Of a stretch of 6,311 bases of DNA, positions 5,651-6,311 are shown piece after piece. How positions within the stretch are numbered: the stretch's first letter is position 1; every line of letters begins with the position of its first letter. The notes under the pieces were generated by a model, which saw nothing but the letters and a program-made list of their open reading frames with translations, ran no database searches and was not told the DNA's origin. Location of the stretch: the NCBI GenBank assembly GCA_934371475.1, contig CAKRNX010000131.1:1-6311 (forward strand). Direction: 5' to 3'. The position numbers and the translations under genes were made by a program. The DNA comes from an uncultured Lachnospiraceae bacterium (GTDB lineage Bacteria; Bacillota; Clostridia; Lachnospirales; Lachnospiraceae).

Positions 5651-6311
5651 ATGACTTTTCGAGAACGCTATATGGCCGGAAAGGCCGATTTTGATGAAAT
5701 TTTTGATCTCACCGACCAGTGGAATTTCAGTGATGAAACCTGTACGCTCAGAGAATATCTCGGTCTGACAGCCCAGGAAGAAGATATCTGGATTTCCGAG
5801 AGCGACGAAGCGCTGGAAGCTTTCATGGAGCATGAAAAAAAACGCCGTATCTTTTTCACTGACCTGGACGGCACGCTCCTGAATGATGACCATGACATTT
5901 CCGACGGAAACCGTCGTGCAATCAAAGAACTGCTCCAGAAGGGTCACGTTGTAGTTATCTGCACCGGCAGAGCATTTCCCAGCGCCAAACTGCAGGCTGA
6001 ACGCCTCGGCCTGACCGGTGAAAACTGCTATATTATCTGTTTCAATGGCGGACAAATCTACGATTCTGCACGCAGAGAACTGATTTACCGCAAATCAATC
6101 CCCATGAACTACGTGCGATCTGTATTCGATGACGCAGACAAATTTGGCATTACCGCCCAGACTTACACGGATACTCATGTTATCACAGAACATGATAATC
6201 CCAATACAAAAAAATACGGCGAGATACAGGGGCTTCCTATGATGGTTGTTGAAAATGTCACAAAAACTCTCTCTCATGACCCCTCCAAAATCCTCGCGCT
6301 TGATTTCTTTG
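5651..6311 (+). CDS. Cof-type HAD hydrolase with N-terminal extension (3' end cut by window)
   Basis: Probable phosphatase of the Cof/YidA subgroup of the haloacid dehalogenase superfamily, which acts on sugar phosphates and other small phosphorylated compounds. Only the first 220 codons are in the window; the frame is open to the end. HAD motif I is FFTDLDGTLLND, with nucleophile D71 and D73. Motif II is VVICTGR with T105, and FNGG (131-134) matches the NG-rich turn of Cof proteins. The cap domain follows from about 145. Motifs III and IV would lie beyond the window. In most Cof proteins motif I is within the first 10-15 residues; here 65 residues precede it. This acidic helical segment contains LREYLGLTAQEEDIWISESD (33-52) and looks like a separate small module. 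The gene follows the PHP gene by 16 bp with an excellent ribosome site, so co-transcription is likely. Substrate is unknown. Confidence 0.85.
   Translation, partial: MTFRERYMAGKADFDEIFDLTDQWNFSDETCTLREYLGLTAQEEDIWISESDEALEAFMEHEKKRRIFFTDLDGTLLNDDHDISDGNRRAIKELLQKGHVVVICTGRAFPSAKLQAERLGLTGENCYIICFNGGQIYDSARRELIYRKSIPMNYVRSVFDDADKFGITAQTYTDTHVITEHDNPNTKKYGEIQGLPMMVVENVTKTLSHDPSKILALDFF

Noticed and set aside
5510..6055. Minus-strand open frame of 181 codons
   Set aside because: It lies opposite the end of the PHP gene and the HAD gene, both of which have clear catalytic motifs. It is a reading-frame shadow.

Overview
The window looks like chromosomal DNA of a low-to-mid GC Gram-positive anaerobe. 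A clostridial host, probably Lachnospiraceae, is the best guess. The grounds are strong AGGAGG-type ribosome binding sites, a glmS next to an LCP-family envelope gene, an AlaX-type editing protein, and a HAD hydrolase carrying an extra N-terminal module. The taxonomic call is inference from protein style, not from a marker gene. No mobile element, CRISPR array, tRNA or rRNA gene is visible.

Layout. Three genes lie on the minus strand, transcribed from about 4600 towards 1: an alanyl-tRNA editing protein (AlaX type, 3299-4477), a membrane-anchored LytR-CpsA-Psr (LCP) protein (2005-3105) and glmS (47-1888). Two genes lie on the plus strand, transcribed from about 4615 rightwards: a PHP-domain phosphoesterase of the RNase AM/TrpH type (4786-5634), then a Cof-type HAD hydrolase (5651 onward, cut by the window end). 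The two groups diverge from a 308-bp intergenic region that holds overlapping promoter-like sequences.

Function. GlmS makes glucosamine-6-phosphate, the entry point to UDP-GlcNAc and so to peptidoglycan and wall polymers. LCP proteins attach such polymers to peptidoglycan, so these neighbours share an envelope theme. AlaX clears mischarged tRNA(Ala). The PHP and HAD enzymes are probably hydrolases of small phosphorylated metabolites, translated from one transcript with a 16-bp gap.

Non-coding DNA is the most interesting part. (1) The 5' leaders of glmS (minus strand, about 1921-1992) and of the PHP gene (plus strand, about 4660-4749) share a related motif in the same sense orientation relative to the downstream gene. 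It consists of a GTA-rG-yCCC-TG segment, a TCAATTGC/AAAAGCAAT hairpin, a second CCCC-TGT segment, and a CGGGG about 35 nt before the start codon. (2) The 193-bp gap between alaX and the LCP gene is filled with nested inverted repeats, including an 8-base word present three times that allows two mutually exclusive pairings, one of which involves the alaX stop codon. Neither structure matches a riboswitch or RNA class that I recognise. The well-known glmS ribozyme is not visible upstream of glmS.
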